Source: Dyadobacter sp. CECT 9275
GTDB taxonomy: Bacteria > Bacteroidota > Bacteroidia > Cytophagales > Spirosomataceae
Assembly: GCF_907164905.1 (NCBI RefSeq)
Contig: NZ_CAJRAF010000002.1
Location: 1,426,001-1,490,000, forward strand
Direction: 5' to 3'
Length of the DNA: 64,000 nucleotides
Of this stretch, positions 26,993-36,572 are shown one piece after another. Made by a program: the position numbers and the translations under genes. The first letter of the stretch is position 1. Each line of letters begins with the position of its first letter. The notes beneath the pieces are model-generated. The model made no database searches. It saw only the letters and a program-made list of their open reading frames with translations, and was not told where the DNA came from.

Positions 26993-28090
26993 CTATGCTA
27001 GTTCCTGCTGTGTCCCTCCAAGCATGCTCTCGGAAAGCATCGGGATCCGCACTTCGGCACAAACCACATTTTCCTCATCCTGAAATACTCTGAAAGATGC
27101 CCCTTTTCCGTAAAGGATCGATAACCGCTCTGCAGTATTTTTGAGCCCTACCCCACCCGATTCGGTTTTCCCCAGATTTCCTGAGTTCCTGATCCGGATC
27201 ACCAGTATTTCGTCTACCACCTCAGACTTTACCTCAATAAAGCCGCCTCCCATCACCTTGCTCACACCATGTTTTATACCGTTTTCCACCAACGTCTGAA
27301 GCATCATGGGGGGTATTTGCCAGTAGATAGCCTGCGGATTGGTTATAAGCTTGTACTGAAGCCTTTCTTCATAACGTACCTTTTCCAGCTCCAGGTAATC
27401 CTCCACAGTCTTCAGTTCTTCCTGCAGGTCCACGGTTTTTCGGCGATCGGCCAGCAGCGAATTTCGTAAAATATTGGATAACTGCGTAATACTCAGCTGT
27501 GCTTTTGACGGATCTTCCAGCACCAGCGCCCTGATACTGTTGAGCGCATTGAAAGTAAAATGCGGATTTAACTGTGAGCGGAGCACCTTTGCCTCCGTCT
27601 CCCGCATGGACATCTTAAGCATAATTTTCTCATAACCAGCCATGCGCGTCTGTTCCACATAATGGTATACCGTATAGGATAAAATCCAGGAAAGCAGGTT
27701 CTTGCACCAGTTGGAATAGTATCCCCAGAAAACCAGCGGCTGATGTAAGAGATTATTCTGGAGGGTTTCCCTGTCCAGCGGCTGGTTAACCATCGCCATG
27801 ATGAGCCCAAGCCCCAGTACCGACACAATCACTCTCAGCGCAAGCCGGGGCAATGGCAAAGAAGACCAGTTCCATTTCCGGATTACCAGCCGGTAAACAT
27901 GCGTGAGCGTAATGGCAAGGAAAATATTGGCCAGGGCCGAATAAAAAGAAGTTCGTTCAAAGCCGTATTCCAGGGTAAAGGGTATAAATTCAAACATGAT
28001 GAGCAACGTCCATCCCAGTACCTGAAGGGTCCAGTAAACTTTCTTTTTGGACATCATGCTTATTCCGCTTATATACTGATTAATGGACAA
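26993..28090 (-). CDS. LytS/YehU-type sensor histidine kinase
   Basis: A membrane sensor kinase of about 353-365 residues. Four transmembrane helices occupy about residues 20-160. The His_kinase domain has LNPHFTFNALNSIRAL with the phosphoacceptor His, and the HATPase part has MMLQTLVENGIKHGV and GVGLKNTAERL (N and G boxes). The start is either 28090 or ATG at 28057 (MMSKKKVYW); the shorter form places the first helix nearer the N-terminus. It forms an operon with the LytTR regulator. Confidence 0.9.
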   Translation of the reverse strand: MSINQYISGISMMSKKKVYWTLQVLGWTLLIMFEFIPFTLEYGFERTSFYSALANIFLAITLTHVYRLVIRKWNWSSLPLPRLALRVIVSVLGLGLIMAMVNQPLDRETLQNNLLHQPLVFWGYYSNWCKNLLSWILSYTVYHYVEQTRMAGYEKIMLKMSMRETEAKVLRSQLNPHFTFNALNSIRALVLEDPSKAQLSITQLSNILRNSLLADRRKTVDLQEELKTVEDYLELEKVRYEERLQYKLITNPQAIYWQIPPMMLQTLVENGIKHGVSKVMGGGFIEVKSEVVDEILVIRIRNSGNLGKTESGGVGLKNTAERLSILYGKGASFRVFQDEENVVCAEVRIPMLSESMLGGTQQELA

Positions 28091-28100
28091 AAGTATATAG

Positions 28101-28141
28101 GCAACTCCTCTACCAGATGGCTATTACACCAAAGGAGTTGC
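28101..28141. repeat. 9-bp inverted repeat upstream of the kinase gene
   Basis: GCAACTCCT (28101-28109) is inverted as AGGAGTTGC (28133-28141), 23 bases apart, between the phosphatase stop and the sensor-kinase start on the minus strand. It may be a transcriptional hairpin or an operator. Confidence 0.45.
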
Positions 28142-28158
28142 TTGTACATGAGCGGTAT

Positions 28159-28803
28159 TTATAGTGTTTGAGGAATTTCCAGCGAAAGAAGATGCGTGAT
28201 ATCATTGGATATCTCAAGATCAAACTGGCCCTTGTCGTACGAATAATTGATTTTGTATAAACAAAGATTGCTATGTTCATAATCATCCATCCGCACCAAC
28301 GGCTGGTTAAACAAAATCGTGAGGAAAACACGCATGGCCCGTCCGTGCATGGCCACCAGGATATTCCTCTCATGCGGCCTGGACAGGATGGTTTCAATTA
28401 CCGGTATCTGCCTGTTGCGTACATCTACGGGGCTTTCACCTTCTTCCGCAGCCAGATGTACCTCCCCATTCCGCCATGCCGTAACCAGCTCGCGGTAGTA
28501 ATTGCTGTCGCCGGTATTTGGTTCCTTTCCCTCGCGCACGCCCCATGAAATTTCATTCAGTCCGGCATAACTTTCGTGTGGTATCCCCTGTCTTAAAAAA
28601 CCCCTCACCGACTGGTGTGTCCGCAGTAAATCGGAGGTGTAGATCTTATCAAAAGGGACATGCTGATAGGCATTGAAAAACGCTTCGGCCTGCGCCTCAC
28701 CCCATTCATTCAACGGGGCATTCACTCCACTGCCTTGTACAACACCCCTACGATTCAAATCGGTTTCTCCATGACGGATAAGGTATATAGACTTTCTTTT
28801 CAA
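28159..28803 (-). CDS. Histidine phosphatase family protein
   Basis: A 214-residue phosphoglycerate-mutase-like phosphatase. The catalytic opening is IYLIRHGETDLNRRG, carrying the RHG histidine, with a late MHGRAMRVFLTILF block containing the second histidine, and the acid in SWGVREGKEP. The substrate cannot be told from sequence; homologues act on small phosphate esters or cobalamin/nucleotide intermediates. It diverges from the hotdog thioesterase gene. Confidence 0.9.
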   Translation of the reverse strand: MKRKSIYLIRHGETDLNRRGVVQGSGVNAPLNEWGEAQAEAFFNAYQHVPFDKIYTSDLLRTHQSVRGFLRQGIPHESYAGLNEISWGVREGKEPNTGDSNYYRELVTAWRNGEVHLAAEEGESPVDVRNRQIPVIETILSRPHERNILVAMHGRAMRVFLTILFNQPLVRMDDYEHSNLCLYKINYSYDKGQFDLEISNDITHLLSLEIPQTL

Positions 28804-28887
28804 AATATTGTATTATTTAAATATTAATTTTGCAAATACCTTGTTTTTGATTAATATAGCCGGTACAAATTTATACAATTTTTAGGT

Positions 28888-29313
28888 ATGTTTACAAATT
28901 TCATTTCGATAGATCAGCTGCAAGCCTTTGGTAACAACAGCATTGCAGAACACTTAGGAATAGAGTTTACCGAGATTGGGGAGGACTACCTGATGGCCAG
29001 AATGCCGGTGGACCATCGCACCCACCAGCCCTTTGGGATACTCCACGGAGGCGCGTCTGTAGTGCTGGCAGAAACGCTGGGAAGTATCGCCTCCTATCTC
29101 TGTCTGGATAAATCTGCTCAAAAAAATGCGGTTGGTTTGGAAATAAATGCCAACCATTTACGTCCTGTCAGGGAAGGATTCGTATATGGGAAAGTCACAC
29201 CCATCCACATTGGAAGAAGTACGCATATCTGGGATATAAAAATAACGAATGAAGAAAATAAGCTCGTTTGTATCAGCCGCCTCACAGTGGCTATTGTAGA
29301 TGCAAACCGATAG
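28888..29313 (+). CDS. Hotdog thioesterase, probable 1,4-dihydroxy-2-naphthoyl-CoA hydrolase
   Basis: A 141-residue PaaI-type hotdog thioesterase. The family motif HQPFGILHGGASVVLAETLG carries the catalytic Glu and the HGG loop. Being only 54 bases ahead of isochorismate synthase makes a role in menaquinone synthesis likely: it would hydrolyse DHNA-CoA to DHNA (MenI activity). That assignment is inference from context; the fold and motif are direct. Confidence 0.85.
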   Translation: MFTNFISIDQLQAFGNNSIAEHLGIEFTEIGEDYLMARMPVDHRTHQPFGILHGGASVVLAETLGSIASYLCLDKSAQKNAVGLEINANHLRPVREGFVYGKVTPIHIGRSTHIWDIKITNEENKLVCISRLTVAIVDANR

Positions 29314-29367
29314 CCGTAATTTGCATGGAATTAGAAAGAGCACCAGTAATTTCAGGACAAACTAAAA

Positions 29368-30612
29368 ATGGTTTCAGTTAAGGAGGAAAAGCAAGTATCG
29401 GACCTGGTATTGCTTCAGGCCGAGGATATATGGGAGGCATTGGTGTCGTTAGGATACCCGGGTGCCATATGGAAACTGCCGCACACAAGGGACATAAAAT
29501 TACTGATTTCCATTCGTGACGGCATCAAACAATGCCAGCCGGATATCGAAAAACTTTCCCCGGGATTCATGCTGAGCCCGTTTCACTGGGAAGAAACCGA
29601 AAATGTGAGTTTCATGGAAGGTGATATTATCATCACTTTTTCGGAAACCGGCATGCTGCAGAATATTGATAACCATATCGGAGAGGAGCACCCTGGATTT
29701 AAGAAACTGATCCGAACGGCCCTCGCAGGCATTGGCAGACGGAGCAAGTCAGAGGGAATAAACCATTTTATGCTACCCGGGTCGGAAGATCCTGATGCAA
29801 GAGAGCGTTTCAAACGTACCGTAGAACTTGCAGTGGCCGCCATCCGGCAAAATCACTTTCATAAGGTAGTATTGTCAAGAACAAAAGAGCTTGATATTGA
29901 CAATAATTTTCAGCCGATAACCGCATTCCAAAAGCTGGCGGGGGTATATCCCCATGCCTTTGTGTCGCTGGTTAATTTACCAGAAAATAACGAGCTCTGG
30001 CTGGGAGCAACGCCGGAACTGCTGGTTCAGCAAAAATCTGGAGGAGAATTCAAAACCATGTCGCTGGCCGGAACACAGCCTGCTAAAAATGAAAATGGTG
30101 TGGTTGTGCCCAAGTACGATATCCGCTGGGGAGAAAAAGAGATTGAGGAACAGGCACTTGTGAGCAGGTATATTGTAGAATGTTTCAAGAAGATCAGGTT
30201 AAGAGAATATAAGGAAACAGGCCCCAAGACAGTACTGGCAGGAAACCTTTACCATCTGAGAACTGATTTTGAAGTGGATTCCCACGCCCTTCATTTCCCG
30301 GAACTACCTTCCGTGATGCTTCGGCTACTCCACCCTACTTCGGCGGTATGCGGTACGCCCAAAACGGCAAGTCTGCGGTTTATTACAGACATTGAAGGCT
30401 ACGACCGGTCGTTTTACAGCGGCTTCCTGGGCCCGGTTCAGATTGAGGGGGACTCAAATATTTTTGTAAATCTGAGGACGGTACGGTTAAAAGATAAAAA
30501 GGCCACTTTCTACGCCGGGGCGGGTATAACCGAAGATTCCATCCCCGAAAAAGAGTGGGAAGAGACCGAAATGAAAATTGATACCTTGCTGCAGGTGATC
30601 ACAAAATCGTAA
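29368..30612 (+). CDS. menF: Isochorismate synthase (menaquinone biosynthesis)
   Basis: A 414-residue chorismate-utilising enzyme converting chorismate to isochorismate, the first step of menaquinone synthesis. Landmarks are HKVVLSRTKEL, the LWLGATPELL block, MSLAGTQPAK, LYHLRTDFEV, LHPTSAVCGTPK and the metal-binding FYSGFLGPVQ. There is no separate siderophore cluster nearby, and the thioesterase just upstream fits the menaquinone pathway. The N-terminal about 120 residues are the variable part of the family. Confidence 0.92.
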   Translation: MVSVKEEKQVSDLVLLQAEDIWEALVSLGYPGAIWKLPHTRDIKLLISIRDGIKQCQPDIEKLSPGFMLSPFHWEETENVSFMEGDIIITFSETGMLQNIDNHIGEEHPGFKKLIRTALAGIGRRSKSEGINHFMLPGSEDPDARERFKRTVELAVAAIRQNHFHKVVLSRTKELDIDNNFQPITAFQKLAGVYPHAFVSLVNLPENNELWLGATPELLVQQKSGGEFKTMSLAGTQPAKNENGVVVPKYDIRWGEKEIEEQALVSRYIVECFKKIRLREYKETGPKTVLAGNLYHLRTDFEVDSHALHFPELPSVMLRLLHPTSAVCGTPKTASLRFITDIEGYDRSFYSGFLGPVQIEGDSNIFVNLRTVRLKDKKATFYAGAGITEDSIPEKEWEETEMKIDTLLQVITKS

Positions 30613-30742
30613 ATTTTGAAAGAGCCGATTAAACTTTTAAAGTAGAAAAGCATCTTAGATGTTTTAGATATATTGACAGCCCGTGCGTGTGGAACAACCC
30701 GCATCGCTAACCTAACAAGATCCGGAATTTTTTCTCGCCTCT

Positions 30743-31852
30743 ATGAATCTGAATGTTTCAATAAATAAATCTGCAGCCTTAGGCCGACTGTCATTCACCC
30801 ATACCATTTCTTTTCTCATCCTTACGGGTACGTTGCTCGCTCAATGGGGCTGTAAGGAAAAAAAAGACACATTTCAGCAAAAGAACACCGGCCCCACAAC
30901 GGTTGATGTGATTGTGGCCAAATCCGAAAAAATCGGAGACCACGTGGAAGTAAATGGTACTGTGGTGGCCAATGAGTTTGCGGAGCTCAGGCCCGAAGTA
31001 AGCGGTTTGCTTACTTTTTTAAATGTTCCCGAAGGACAGATCGTCAAAAAAGGTACAGTAATTGCAAAAATAAACAGTGCGGATCTGGCAGCTCAGCTCA
31101 ACAAACTTAAGGTGCAGTTACAGCTGGCGGAAACGACTGAGAGCCGTTTAAAAAAACTCATTGAAATCAACGGTGTAAACCAGGCCGACTATGACGCTGC
31201 CGTTAACTCGGTGAATACCATCCAGGCAGATATTCGTTATTACCAGGCACTTATTGATAAAACAATTGTAAAAGCTCCTTTCACAGGAATGGTTGGTTTA
31301 AGGAAAGTGAGTGCAGGAGCCTACCTTACGTCTGGCAGTGTAATCGCTACGATGCAACAACTGAATCAGTTAAGAATTGACTTTACGGTTCCTGAGGTAT
31401 ATCAGCGCTATGTAAAAAAGGGCGGAAGCGTTGAGGTAAATCTGGATCCGAACGGGCAGAGCACGCAACCGGCGCGGATCATCGCAACAGAACCGCTGGT
31501 GGACCAAAGTACCAGAAATATTACGGTAAGAGCCGTTCTGGGAAATGTGAATACAAGTCCGGGCTCGTTTGCCAAAGTATACCTGAATGCGGGTGCTGAA
31601 AAAAGTGCGATTCTGGTACCTACCAACTGCATTATCCCGGAAGCAAAAAGCAAGAAAATCGTAACGGTTAAAGACGGTAAGGCAGCATTTGTTGTGGTAG
31701 AAACGGGCGATCGGCAGGAAGATTATGTGGAGATAACCAATGGACTTTCCCAGGGAGATACCGTGGTGGTTTCAGGTGTACTGTTCACCAGGCCCGATGC
31801 ACCAGTGAAGATCAGAAACGTGAGAAGTGTAAAAGTGGTACAGGCGAAATAA
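30743..31852 (+). CDS. RND efflux periplasmic adaptor (membrane fusion protein), lipoprotein
   Basis: A 369-residue adaptor with a hydrophobic leader and lipobox-like AQWGC (about residue 36), so probably lipid-anchored. The barrel-sandwich/lipoyl domain flanks a short alpha-hairpin (AQLNKLKVQLQLAETTESRL), with the characteristic KAPFTGMVGLRKVSAGAYL lipoyl half and then a beta-barrel domain. It bridges the inner-membrane pump and the TolC-like channel. It is first of a three-gene operon: gap 35 bases to the pump. Confidence 0.93.
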   Translation: MNLNVSINKSAALGRLSFTHTISFLILTGTLLAQWGCKEKKDTFQQKNTGPTTVDVIVAKSEKIGDHVEVNGTVVANEFAELRPEVSGLLTFLNVPEGQIVKKGTVIAKINSADLAAQLNKLKVQLQLAETTESRLKKLIEINGVNQADYDAAVNSVNTIQADIRYYQALIDKTIVKAPFTGMVGLRKVSAGAYLTSGSVIATMQQLNQLRIDFTVPEVYQRYVKKGGSVEVNLDPNGQSTQPARIIATEPLVDQSTRNITVRAVLGNVNTSPGSFAKVYLNAGAEKSAILVPTNCIIPEAKSKKIVTVKDGKAAFVVVETGDRQEDYVEITNGLSQGDTVVVSGVLFTRPDAPVKIRNVRSVKVVQAK

Positions 31853-31887
31853 AACCTGCATATCTACCCGATATTGAATTCCAACTT

Positions 31888-34800
31888 ATGAATATATCAG
31901 AATTATCACTCAAAAGGCCGGTGCTTGCGGTTGTGATGAACCTGCTCGTCATCCTGTTCGGGGTGGTAGGTTATAATTTTTTATCACTCCGGGATTACCC
32001 TGCCATTGATCCACCGATTGTTAACGTAAGGACAAGTTACGTGGGTGCCAACGCGGACATTATAGAAAGCCAGATCACCGAACCGCTGGAGAAGAGCATC
32101 AACGGGATACCCGGAGTAAAAAGTATCAGTTCGTCCAGCCAGATCGGGTCCAGCAATATTACGGTAGAATTCAACCTCGAGGCTGATCTCGAAGCCGCCG
32201 CAAACGACGTGCGCGATAAGGTGAGCCAGGCGCAGCGGAACCTACCACAGGATATAGACGCTCCGCCCGTTGTGAGTAAAGCAGATGCCAACGGAGATTT
32301 TATTCTGATGCTTGCCGTACAAAGCCCTTCAAAAGGACTTCTTGAACTAAGTGATTATGCGGAAAATGTACTGCAACAGAGCCTACAGACTATTAACGGC
32401 GTGAGCTCTATCAACATATTCGGGCAGAAAAGGTATGCCATGCGGATCTGGCTCGATCCCGACAAAATGAGCGCCTACAATATTTCCTTTAATGATATCA
32501 GCAATACCCTGAATGCCGAAAACGTGGAGCTTCCGGCAGGTAAGATTTACGGTGCCAATACCGAGCTCACCATCCGAACGATGGGAAGGCTTAAAACCGA
32601 AAAAGAATTCAACGACCTGGTGATCAAGGACGATAGTACCGGGATAGTGAGGCTCAGCAATGTGGCCAAGGTGGAACTCGGTCCCGAAAACGAAGAACAG
32701 AGCTGGAAATACAACGGGGTGTATGCCGTTGGCCTCGCCGTTATTCCCCAGCCTGGTGCCAACTACATTGAAATATCGGACGAGTTTAACAAACGTCTGG
32801 CCGAAATTCAGAAGTCCAACAAATCAGATATTACTTTCAATGTACTGATCGATAACACGAGACTGGTGCGGCAGTCGCTGGAAGAGGTAGAAGAAACCCT
32901 CATGATCTCTTTCGGGCTGGTGGTTATCGTGATCCTGTTTTTCTTCCGCAATCTGCTGGTTGCAGTCCGCCCCCTGATTGATATTCCCATATCACTGGTT
33001 GCAACGTTTTTTATCATGTACATTTTCGGCTTCTCCGTCAATATCCTTACGCTGCTGGGTATTGTACTGGCAACAGGCCTGGTGGTGGACGACGGGATTG
33101 TAGTAACCGAGAACATTTTCCGAAAATTGGAAATGGGGCTGCCTATCCGAAAGGCCGCACTGGAAGGTAGCAAAGAAATTTTCTTCGCTGTTATTTCCAC
33201 GTCGTTGACACTGGCTGTGGTTTTCCTCCCGGTTATTTTTCTGGAAGGTTTTGTGGGCAGTTTGTTCCGGGAATTTGGAATTGTGGTTGCATCCGCCGTT
33301 CTCATTTCCGCATTTGTTTCGCTCACCATTACACCTGTACTGAACGTAGTGCTGAACAGGAAAAATACAGGCCATGGCAAGTTTTACAACATGACCGAAC
33401 CCTTTTTCACAGGGATGGAAAATGGCTACAGCCGCACATTAAGGGGATTTATGAAAGTACGATGGTTTGCCTGGGTACTGGTATTGATTTGCGGAGGGAT
33501 TATCTGGTATACCTATAAAAACCTTCAGACGGAACTCGCTCCTATGGAAGACAGAAACAGCATCCGGTTTTCAATGACGGCCCCCGAAGGAACCAGTTTC
33601 GATCAGATGCAGCGCATTACGGACCAGGTATCCAACTACCTGAACGACTCCATCCCCGAAAAATCTTTTACATTTTCTGCGACGCCGGGTTTTGGCGGTA
33701 GTGGTGTAAATACTGCCTTTGGACGTATTGGGCTCGTACCTGCGCAGGAAAGGAAACGAAGCCAGAACGACATTGCTCAGGCCGTCAGTAAAAAACTTCC
33801 TGAATTTAACGATGCCCGGATTTTTGCAACACAGGAACAAACCATTGCGGTTGGAAGCGGTTCAAGAGGAGCTTTGCCCGTAGGATTTATCCTTCAAAAT
33901 CTCGATTTCAATAAACTGAGCGAGGTACTTCCCCGCTTTCTTGAAGAAGCCCGAAAAGACCCTACTTTCCAGAATGTGGATGTTAACCTGAAATTTAACA
34001 AACCGGAAGTTCAGCTCACCATAGACCGTCTCAAAGCCAAAGACCTGGGACTTTCCACGACCGACATTGCAGGTACCATTCAAGCTGCTTTTAGCGGAAG
34101 ACGGCTGGCATACTTTATCATGAACGGCCAACAGTATCAGGTAATCGGCCAGGTAGAGCGCTCGGAGCGGAACAAACCCGGGGATATAGAAAAGCTGTAT
34201 GTCCGCAACAGCCGTGGTGAAAATATCCCGGTATCAGCGGTAACACACCTTGCGGAGGAGAGTGGCCCTCCGACCATTTATCACTATAACCGTTATAAAA
34301 GCGCTACGGTATCTGCGTCGCTGACAGAAGGCAAAACCATCGGAGACGGTGTAGCGGCCATGCGTGCCATTGCAAACCGCCTGCTGGACGAAAGTTTTCA
34401 GACCTCCCTCAGCGGCCCATCCCGGGATTTCGAAGAAAGCTCCTCCAATACTAGTTTTGCGTTTGGGTTAGCCCTTCTGCTTGTGTATCTGGTACTGGCA
34501 GGCCAGTTCGAGAGCTTCACTGACCCTTTTATTATCATGATCACCGTTCCGCTGGCCCTGGCGGGTGCGCTGCTGAGCTTGTACATTTTTGGGCTGACGA
34601 TCAACATATTCTCTCAGATAGGGATGATCATGCTGATAGGTCTCGTAACAAAAAACGGAATTTTGATCGTTGAATTTGCTAACCAGAAACGGGAACAAGG
34701 TATGGAACGGCTTGAAGCAGCAATTGAATCAGCCACCCAAAGGTTACGCCCTATCCTGATGACCAGCCTTGCCACTGCATTTGGCGCCTTGCCCATCGCC

Positions 34801-34977
34801 CTGAGCCTGGGTGCCGCTGCTACCAGCCGTGTTCCGTTGGGCGTTGTGATTGTGGGTGGGCTGATGTTTTCATTGATCCTCACACTATTTGTAATTCCTG
34901 CCGTTTACACATTTATCTCACCCAAAAAACATAAGGTTACGGAAGAAGAAAAAATGGCAGAAGAACTTGCTGCTTAA
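31888..34977 (+). CDS. RND multidrug efflux permease (AcrB/MexB family)
   Basis: A 1029-residue inner-membrane proton-driven pump. It has the first TM helix RPVLAVVMNLLVILFGVVGY, a periplasmic docking/porter part, a central bundle including GLVVDDGIVVTENIFRKLE (the TM4 Asp pair used for proton relay), and the mirror-image second half with GLVTKNGILIVEFANQ. Length and duplicated layout are standard. The substrate range is not readable from sequence. It lies between the adaptor and the TolC-like gene. Confidence 0.95.
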   Translation: MNISELSLKRPVLAVVMNLLVILFGVVGYNFLSLRDYPAIDPPIVNVRTSYVGANADIIESQITEPLEKSINGIPGVKSISSSSQIGSSNITVEFNLEADLEAAANDVRDKVSQAQRNLPQDIDAPPVVSKADANGDFILMLAVQSPSKGLLELSDYAENVLQQSLQTINGVSSINIFGQKRYAMRIWLDPDKMSAYNISFNDISNTLNAENVELPAGKIYGANTELTIRTMGRLKTEKEFNDLVIKDDSTGIVRLSNVAKVELGPENEEQSWKYNGVYAVGLAVIPQPGANYIEISDEFNKRLAEIQKSNKSDITFNVLIDNTRLVRQSLEEVEETLMISFGLVVIVILFFFRNLLVAVRPLIDIPISLVATFFIMYIFGFSVNILTLLGIVLATGLVVDDGIVVTENIFRKLEMGLPIRKAALEGSKEIFFAVISTSLTLAVVFLPVIFLEGFVGSLFREFGIVVASAVLISAFVSLTITPVLNVVLNRKNTGHGKFYNMTEPFFTGMENGYSRTLRGFMKVRWFAWVLVLICGGIIWYTYKNLQTELAPMEDRNSIRFSMTAPEGTSFDQMQRITDQVSNYLNDSIPEKSFTFSATPGFGGSGVNTAFGRIGLVPAQERKRSQNDIAQAVSKKLPEFNDARIFATQEQTIAVGSGSRGALPVGFILQNLDFNKLSEVLPRFLEEARKDPTFQNVDVNLKFNKPEVQLTIDRLKAKDLGLSTTDIAGTIQAAFSGRRLAYFIMNGQQYQVIGQVERSERNKPGDIEKLYVRNSRGENIPVSAVTHLAEESGPPTIYHYNRYKSATVSASLTEGKTIGDGVAAMRAIANRLLDESFQTSLSGPSRDFEESSSNTSFAFGLALLLVYLVLAGQFESFTDPFIIMITVPLALAGALLSLYIFGLTINIFSQIGMIMLIGLVTKNGILIVEFANQKREQGMERLEAAIESATQRLRPILMTSLATAFGALPIALSLGAAATSRVPLGVVIVGGLMFSLILTLFVIPAVYTFISPKKHKVTEEEKMAEELAA

Positions 34978-35019
34978 CTCCTGAAAATTTATCCGGTATA
35001 TTTCAACTATTGGTTTCAC

Positions 35020-36348
35020 ATGAACCCGTTTAAGAACTTTAAGTACAACATAAGAATTTGTTTTATCATCTTTCTTCCGTCCGGGGTGATCGCTCAGAAT
35101 AGTACTGATACGCTCCGGATTACGCTGGACGAGGCCATCTCCATTACCCTGAAAAACAGTTACGAAATTCAGATTGCCAAAAATAATGTGGAAGCCAATA
35201 CCCTGCTGAATAATTACGGAGTAGCAGGGGGGTTGCCGGTTGTTTCGGCAGCATTGGCCAATACCGAACAAATTACCAAAGTAAAGCAAAAGCTAACCGA
35301 CGGGACGGAGATCAACCGAAATAATGCGGCCGGTAACAATACACAGGCTAATGTTACGGCCGGTATTTTGCTTTACAACGGCGGCCGGGTGGTAGCAACA
35401 AAGAAAAGATTATCCGAACTGCAGACCCAAAGCGCACAATACTTAAACTCACAGATTCAAAATACCATATCACTGGTAATGACCAGCTATTATGATGTGG
35501 TTCGCCAGCAGAGTTATCTGAACACCGTGAAGACGTCCATTGAAGCCTCCCGGAAAAGGCTGGAAATATTAGAAGTAAGAAAAGTGGCCGGAATGGCTAA
35601 TAATGCCGATATTTTCCAGGCACAGATTGATCTCAATACCCTGAATCAGACTTATCTGGATCAGCAGATGGTAGCCAATGTTGCCAAAACCGAACTATTG
35701 AAAATACTGACACTGGATCCTAAATCTCAGATTGCCATCCGGGATACCATCGTGGTAGATAACAATCTGGCCATCGGGCCGATCCTCGAAAGAGTTAGCC
35801 AGAATCCCGATGTACTGGCAGCCGAAACGCAGGTACGGATCAATGAGCTTATTGTGAAAGAGACAGCCGCACTGCGTTATCCCACGCTGAGGTTTAACAT
35901 GGCTTACAATTATTCGCGGAACCAGACGGCAGCTGGTTTTACACTGCTCAACCAAACATCGGGCCCCAATGCGGGACTTACACTGGCCGTCCCGCTCTAC
36001 AACGGCTCTGCCTTCAAGCGCCAGAAACAGGTTGCTGAAATCAACACCGCCAACGCCCGGCTTCAGAAAGATGTGATCGTCAGGGATTACAATTCAGGAA
36101 TCGTTAAAATGCATCAGACCTACCTAAGTTCGCTGGAACAACTGGAAGTACAGAAAGAAAATTACCGGCTCAGCAAGCAGCTCCTGGACCTGACCCTGCA
36201 GCGTTTTCAGTTAATACAAGCCACCATTATAGATGTACGGGAAGCACAGCGTAGTTTTGAAGATTCTGGATATCGGCTGGTGAATCTTAATTATGCCGCC
36301 AAAGCCGCAGAAATTGAATTAAAGCGGCTGAGTTATTCGCTTCAGTAA
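35020..36348 (+). CDS. TolC-family outer-membrane efflux channel
   Basis: A 442-residue protein with a signal peptide (to about VIAQN), and two repeated OEP domains rich in long alpha-helices (TLDEAISITLKNSYEIQIAK and the matching second half with SGIVKMHQTYLSSLEQLEV). It supplies the outer-membrane exit for the RND pump. It is the last gene of the operon, closed by a strong terminator 16 bases on. Confidence 0.93.
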   Translation: MNPFKNFKYNIRICFIIFLPSGVIAQNSTDTLRITLDEAISITLKNSYEIQIAKNNVEANTLLNNYGVAGGLPVVSAALANTEQITKVKQKLTDGTEINRNNAAGNNTQANVTAGILLYNGGRVVATKKRLSELQTQSAQYLNSQIQNTISLVMTSYYDVVRQQSYLNTVKTSIEASRKRLEILEVRKVAGMANNADIFQAQIDLNTLNQTYLDQQMVANVAKTELLKILTLDPKSQIAIRDTIVVDNNLAIGPILERVSQNPDVLAAETQVRINELIVKETAALRYPTLRFNMAYNYSRNQTAAGFTLLNQTSGPNAGLTLAVPLYNGSAFKRQKQVAEINTANARLQKDVIVRDYNSGIVKMHQTYLSSLEQLEVQKENYRLSKQLLDLTLQRFQLIQATIIDVREAQRSFEDSGYRLVNLNYAAKAAEIELKRLSYSLQ

Positions 36349-36364
36349 TGACCTGCTATTGATA

Positions 36365-36399
36365 AAATACCCCGGGACCTGCACCCGGGGTATTTTTTT
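36365..36399 (+). terminator. Strong intrinsic terminator of the RND operon
   Basis: AAATACCCCGGG (36365-36376) pairs perfectly with CCCGGGGTATTT (36384-36395) around ACCTGCA, followed by a T-run. It closes the adaptor-pump-channel transcript. Confidence 0.92.
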
Positions 36400-36572
36400 G
36401 ATGGGTACCCTAAAACGAAAAACCTCGGATAGCTCTGTCCTTCTGGCATATCTTTTTACAGAAAATTTATGCACACTTTTAAACTTTGTTAACCCGGCGT
36501 TGTCACAGACCCGTATTGCCAGCCACACAACCCGTTCAATTGTTATAAAACCCCTAACTGATCAAAGCTGTT

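Noticed and set aside
32808..33380. A 190-codon minus-strand frame
   Set aside because: Antisense shadow of the RND permease gene.
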